Source: Candidatus Colwellia aromaticivorans (GTDB lineage Bacteria; Pseudomonadota; Gammaproteobacteria; Enterobacterales; Alteromonadaceae). Taken from it: a stretch of DNA of 36,085 bases. The notes beneath the pieces were generated by a model. It saw nothing but the letters and a program-made list of their open reading frames with translations. It ran no database searches and was not told the origin of the DNA. The stretch's first letter is position 1; each line of letters starts with the position of its first letter. The stretch is taken from contig NZ_QOLD01000052.1 in assembly GCF_003333305.1 (NCBI RefSeq), forward strand, positions 1 through 36,085, written 5' to 3'. Below are positions 33,141 to 36,085 of this stretch, one piece after another. The position numbers were made by a program, and so were the translations under genes.

Positions 33141-35003
33141 ATGACCACAAACCTAGCTGATTACCCATTACTTGCTCAAATCAATTCACCGAAAGATTTG
33201 CGAAATATTTCCCAAGATCAATTATCACGCATCAGCAATGAGCTACGTAACTACTTATTAAATTCTGTCAGTAAAAGTAGTGGTCATTTCGCTTCAGGAC
33301 TCGGAACAATTGAATTAACCGTTGCGCTACATTACGTATATAACACGCCATTTGACCATCTTATTTGGGATGTGGGACATCAAGCTTACCCCCATAAAAT
33401 TTTAACTGGCCGAAGAGATCAACTGCATACTATTAGACAAAAAGACGGCTTACACCCTTTTCCTTGGCGGGAAGAGAGTGAATACGATACGTTAAGCGTT
33501 GGTCATTCAAGTACGTCAATATCAGCTGCGTTAGGTTTAGCCGTAGCAGCTGAAAAAGAAGGGAAAAACAGGAAAACAGTCGCAGTTATTGGTGATGGTG
33601 CCATGACTGCAGGTATGGCATTTGAAGCCTTAAACCATGCTGGTGATATTAAAAAAGATATGCTGGTTGTTCTAAACGATAATGAAATGTCTATTTCAGA
33701 AAATGTTGGCGCTTTAAATAATCATTTAGCAAAAATGTTATCTGGAAGTCTCTACACAGGACTTCGCGAAGGTAGTAAGCGTTTACTTAAAAATATCCCA
33801 CCAATAAAAGAATTAGCTAGTCGCGCAGAAGAACACCTAAAAGGCATGGTTGTGCCTAGTACCTTTTTTGAAGAGTTAGGCTTTAATTATATTGGCCCAA
33901 TTGATGGTCATGATGTGGATGGTTTGGTTGAGACCATCAAAAACATGCGTAATCTTAAAGGCCCGCAATTACTACATATTGCCACTAAAAAAGGTAAAGG
34001 CTATTACGCTGCAGAACAAGACCCTATTAAATATCATGCAGTACCAAAGTTTAATCCAAATGATGAGAATTTACCTAAATCTAAGCCCGCCTTACCGACT
34101 TACTCACAGATTTTCGGTGATTGGTTATGCAAAACTGCAGAAGTCGATAAAAAGTTAGTCGCTATCACGCCTGCCATGAGAGAAGGCTCTGGTATGGTAG
34201 AGTTTAGCCAACGATTTCCTGATCAATACTATGACGTAGCAATCGCTGAACAGCATGCTGTTACTTATGCTGCAGGACTTGCAATAGGCGGTCAAAAGCC
34301 CGTTGTCGCGATTTATTCTAGCTTCTTACAACGTGGATACGATCAATTAATTCATGATATTGCCATTCAAAATCTTCCGGTGATGTTTGCAGTCGACAGG
34401 GCTGGTATTGTTGGCGCTGATGGGGCTACTCACCAAGGTTCATTTGATTTAAGCTTTTTACGGTGTATACCCAACCTAGTCATTATGGCACCCGCTAATG
34501 AGCGCGAGTGTCAATTAATGCTAAATACTGGTCACTCACTTGAAACCCCCTCCGTAGTCCGTTACCCAAGAGGAGGCGGTACAGGTGAAACGCTTCCCTG
34601 TGTTGATGAAACTATTGACGTTGGAAAAGGTTTAACCATCAAAACCGGTAGAAAAATTGCTTTATTGAGTTTTGGTACTATGTTAACCGAAGCAAAAATT
34701 GCTGCAGCAGAGCTTGATGCAACCTTAGTAGATATGCGCTTTGTAAAACCGTTAGATACTCAACTCATTGATGAGTTAATTAACTCACATGAGTTAGTCG
34801 TGACAATTGAAGATAATGCTATTGCCGGTGGTGCAGGCTCAGGTGTGAATGAATATATTCTGTCACAAGGAAAAGCGATAAAAATATTAAATATCGGCAT
34901 TCCCGACCATTTCGTGAAACACGGCACTCAAGCAGAAGTACACCAAGAGTTAGGATTAGATAGTGCGGGGATTATTAATAAAATTAATAATTTTATAAGT
35001 TAA
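33141..35003 (+). CDS. dxs: 1-Deoxy-D-xylulose-5-phosphate synthase Dxs
   Basis: Thiamine-diphosphate enzyme joining pyruvate and glyceraldehyde 3-phosphate to DXP, the entry to the MEP isoprenoid pathway and precursor for thiamine and pyridoxine. 620 residues, as in E. coli. Visible: [18 protein letters not shown], ThDP-binding [19 protein letters not shown] to LNDNEMSIS, and the second-domain blocks [15 protein letters not shown] and [18 protein letters not shown]. 39 bp downstream of ispA, whose substrate supply it starts; operon likely. Confidence 0.98.
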   Translation: MTTNLADYPLLAQINSPKDLRNISQDQLSRISNELRNYLLNSVSKSSGHFASGLGTIELTVALHYVYNTPFDHLIWDVGHQAYPHKILTGRRDQLHTIRQKDGLHPFPWREESEYDTLSVGHSSTSISAALGLAVAAEKEGKNRKTVAVIGDGAMTAGMAFEALNHAGDIKKDMLVVLNDNEMSISENVGALNNHLAKMLSGSLYTGLREGSKRLLKNIPPIKELASRAEEHLKGMVVPSTFFEELGFNYIGPIDGHDVDGLVETIKNMRNLKGPQLLHIATKKGKGYYAAEQDPIKYHAVPKFNPNDENLPKSKPALPTYSQIFGDWLCKTAEVDKKLVAITPAMREGSGMVEFSQRFPDQYYDVAIAEQHAVTYAAGLAIGGQKPVVAIYSSFLQRGYDQLIHDIAIQNLPVMFAVDRAGIVGADGATHQGSFDLSFLRCIPNLVIMAPANERECQLMLNTGHSLETPSVVRYPRGGGTGETLPCVDETIDVGKGLTIKTGRKIALLSFGTMLTEAKIAAAELDATLVDMRFVKPLDTQLIDELINSHELVVTIEDNAIAGGAGSGVNEYILSQGKAIKILNIGIPDHFVKHGTQAEVHQELGLDSAGIINKINNFIS

Positions 35004-35097
35004 CCTGATCCCGGCTTAATTTTGATTTAAAGAACTAGAGCTTGTTTCTCTGCTTGGCATCACGTTCCTTCATTAGCTAGTGATAAACTCAATAGTT

Positions 35098-35330
35098 TGG
35101 CGCTTTATTCTCTGTCTAGCGTCGCAGTGGCGACTACACCCAAAGGGGCGTTACACGCCAAAAGCCCCTTTGGAATCCCCGTGGCGCCCACTCAGCAAAA
35201 CATTCAATCACCAACTAGCGTAAACCACGATACCTGCCGATTTATCATCCATGAACAACGGCAGCCCTCGACGTCCTGTCTCGGGTCGAGGCCTACCCTT
35301 GCTAGTTGATGATTGAATTGCTGAGATGGG
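35098..35330. repeat. GC-richer structured block with nested palindromes downstream of dxs
   Basis: CCAAAGGGGC (35140-35149) pairs perfectly with GCCCCTTTGG (35165-35174). Arms 35192-35220 and 35301-35325 (CTCAGCAAAACATTCAATCA... and GCTAGTTGATGATTGAATTG) are inverted repeats apart from a 4-base gap and one mismatch. CCTCGAC (35266-35272) pairs with GTCGAGG (35285-35291). A 70-codon frame crosses it but looks like chance. It may be a mobile repeat or a structured RNA; undecided. Part of the gene-free region 35004-36085. Confidence 0.55.
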
Positions 35331-35366
35331 AGTTAGAGTATTTGGCACAGTTACGGAAATTAACAC

Positions 35367-35446
35367 CCGTCATCCTCGTGGTTACTTAATCGAGGATCCA
35401 TACTTTAATACGCTAGATTCCGTATTAGACACTTACAGAATGACGG
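35367..35446. repeat. 80-bp palindrome-ended intergenic element
   Basis: Ends CCGTCAT and ATGACGG are perfect inverted repeats; inside, CCTCG/CGAGG (35374-35395) forms a second stem. Near-identical 13-base sequences CGGAAATTAACAC (35354-35366) and CGGAAATAAACAC (35444-35456) lie at both ends. It fits a short REP/MITE-type element. Confidence 0.5.
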
Positions 35447-35522
35447 AAATAAACACATCACCTATCAACAAACACCCAGTCTTCTTGAACAAACGCTGAA
35501 ATGAGTGAAAGTGTTCACGTAT

Positions 35523-35542
35523 GCTCATCAGGGATGATGAGC
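35523..35542. terminator. Short perfect hairpin in the dxs downstream region
   Basis: GCTCATCA, GGGA loop, TGATGAGC: 8-bp stem. No T-run follows, so termination is uncertain; it is over 500 bp past dxs. Confidence 0.3.
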
Positions 35543-35997
35543 AAAGCGAATGTTAAACATAATGGGTAATCAAGGCTTAATAAATGCGATAAAGGCCACA
35601 ATATAAGGCTCTAGCCTTGTCTTTTTATTTTAAATTCAACCCTCATCAAAAATAAACAAACTCAGTGATAGAACGTATCTTTAAATTTATACAAACAAGA
35701 ATGAGTTTTTACACAGGCTGGCCACACTGCTGACCTAAATTAACCCTCAAAATCAGGCATATTTATGTTCACTTAGATACGAATATAGTCGACGTTAGCC
35801 TTGGCTTACCTAACGACAAGTTGACGCAGCGAATATATGACCTACCCAATGAAAGCTGAGCAACAATACTTATGCTGATTGATAAAAAATTATGGAGTTA
35901 TAATGCTAAGGGGCGGATTATATGATGCTCTGCTCCTCTATATTTTGTTATCCACTCTAAATAGAGTAATCAATAACTCTGTGCCCATTGGTTGCTC

Positions 35998-36017
35998 AAT
36001 TATCTAATTAGATAATT
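35998..36017. promoter_or_regulatory. 20-bp perfect palindrome near the window end
   Basis: AATTATCTAATTAGATAATT is its own reverse complement. Its size and symmetry suit a dimeric regulator site for a gene beyond the window, but AT-rich composition makes chance possible. Apart from the blocks listed, I see nothing else in 35457-36085. Confidence 0.3.
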
Positions 36018-36085
36018 CTGCTTCTTAATCTGCGGCATAGAGTATCTTAAAATTTTTTAGATTCCAGCCAATCATTACTTCATTA

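Noticed and set aside
35097..35309. 70-codon plus-strand frame downstream of dxs
   Set aside because: It runs through nested palindromes, has no ribosome site and has a composition unlike neighbouring proteins.

Overview
The window is AT-rich chromosomal DNA of a marine gammaproteobacterium, most likely an Alteromonadales member close to Colwellia. This is inferred from gene order, from the PomA/PomB (sodium-type) stator pair, and from protein similarity recognised by eye; no database search was run.

Layout. (1) 198-6501, minus strand: the conserved block lepA-lepB-rnc-era-recO-pdxJ (translation, protein export, RNA processing, ribosome assembly, repair, vitamin B6). (2) 6502-18371: a roughly 12 kb accessory island holding an IS4-type transposase remnant, several relic ORFs, a 5'-truncated orphan rhs cassette with its own tip and small membrane-protein gene, a stretch of decayed rhs fragments, and an intact 2209-residue secreted Ig/NHL/YD-repeat/Rhs protein followed by a small two-helix membrane protein. 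(3) 18372-21562, minus strand: rpoE-rseA-rseB-rseC, the envelope-stress sigma factor operon. In E. coli and many relatives rseC is followed directly by lepA, so the island sits in a conserved junction. (4) 21783-26365: nadB, then ygfX/sdhE, ygfZ, slyD and yajQ. (5) 26472-28283: a VanZ-like gene and a panE-like reductase whose 3' end runs into a nested tandem-repeat array. (6) 28284-31710, minus strand: thiI and the flagellar stator genes pomA-pomB. (7) 31948-35003: xseB-ispA-dxs, an isoprenoid/exonuclease operon. dxs makes DXP, which also feeds pyridoxine and thiamine synthesis, so it connects metabolically with pdxJ and thiI. (8) 35004-36085: no gene, but several palindromic repeat blocks.

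The most interesting part is the rhs island. The large protein has a signal peptide and a domain order (Ig-like, carboxypeptidase-regulatory-like, NHL-like beta-propeller, YD shell, Rhs core, variable tip) resembling eukaryotic teneurins more than the PAAR-type Rhs proteins of type VI secretion. Downstream lie at least two further tip-plus-small-membrane-protein units, one open and one decayed, plus an orphan 170-residue gene. Short repeats sit at unit ends. Together this looks like a history of tip replacement at one locus. Toxin and immunity roles are inference from layout; no catalytic domain was recognised in any tip.

Several host intergenic regions carry MITE-like inverted-repeat elements (recO-era, rseA-rseB), and one such arm appears to remain just before ygfZ.
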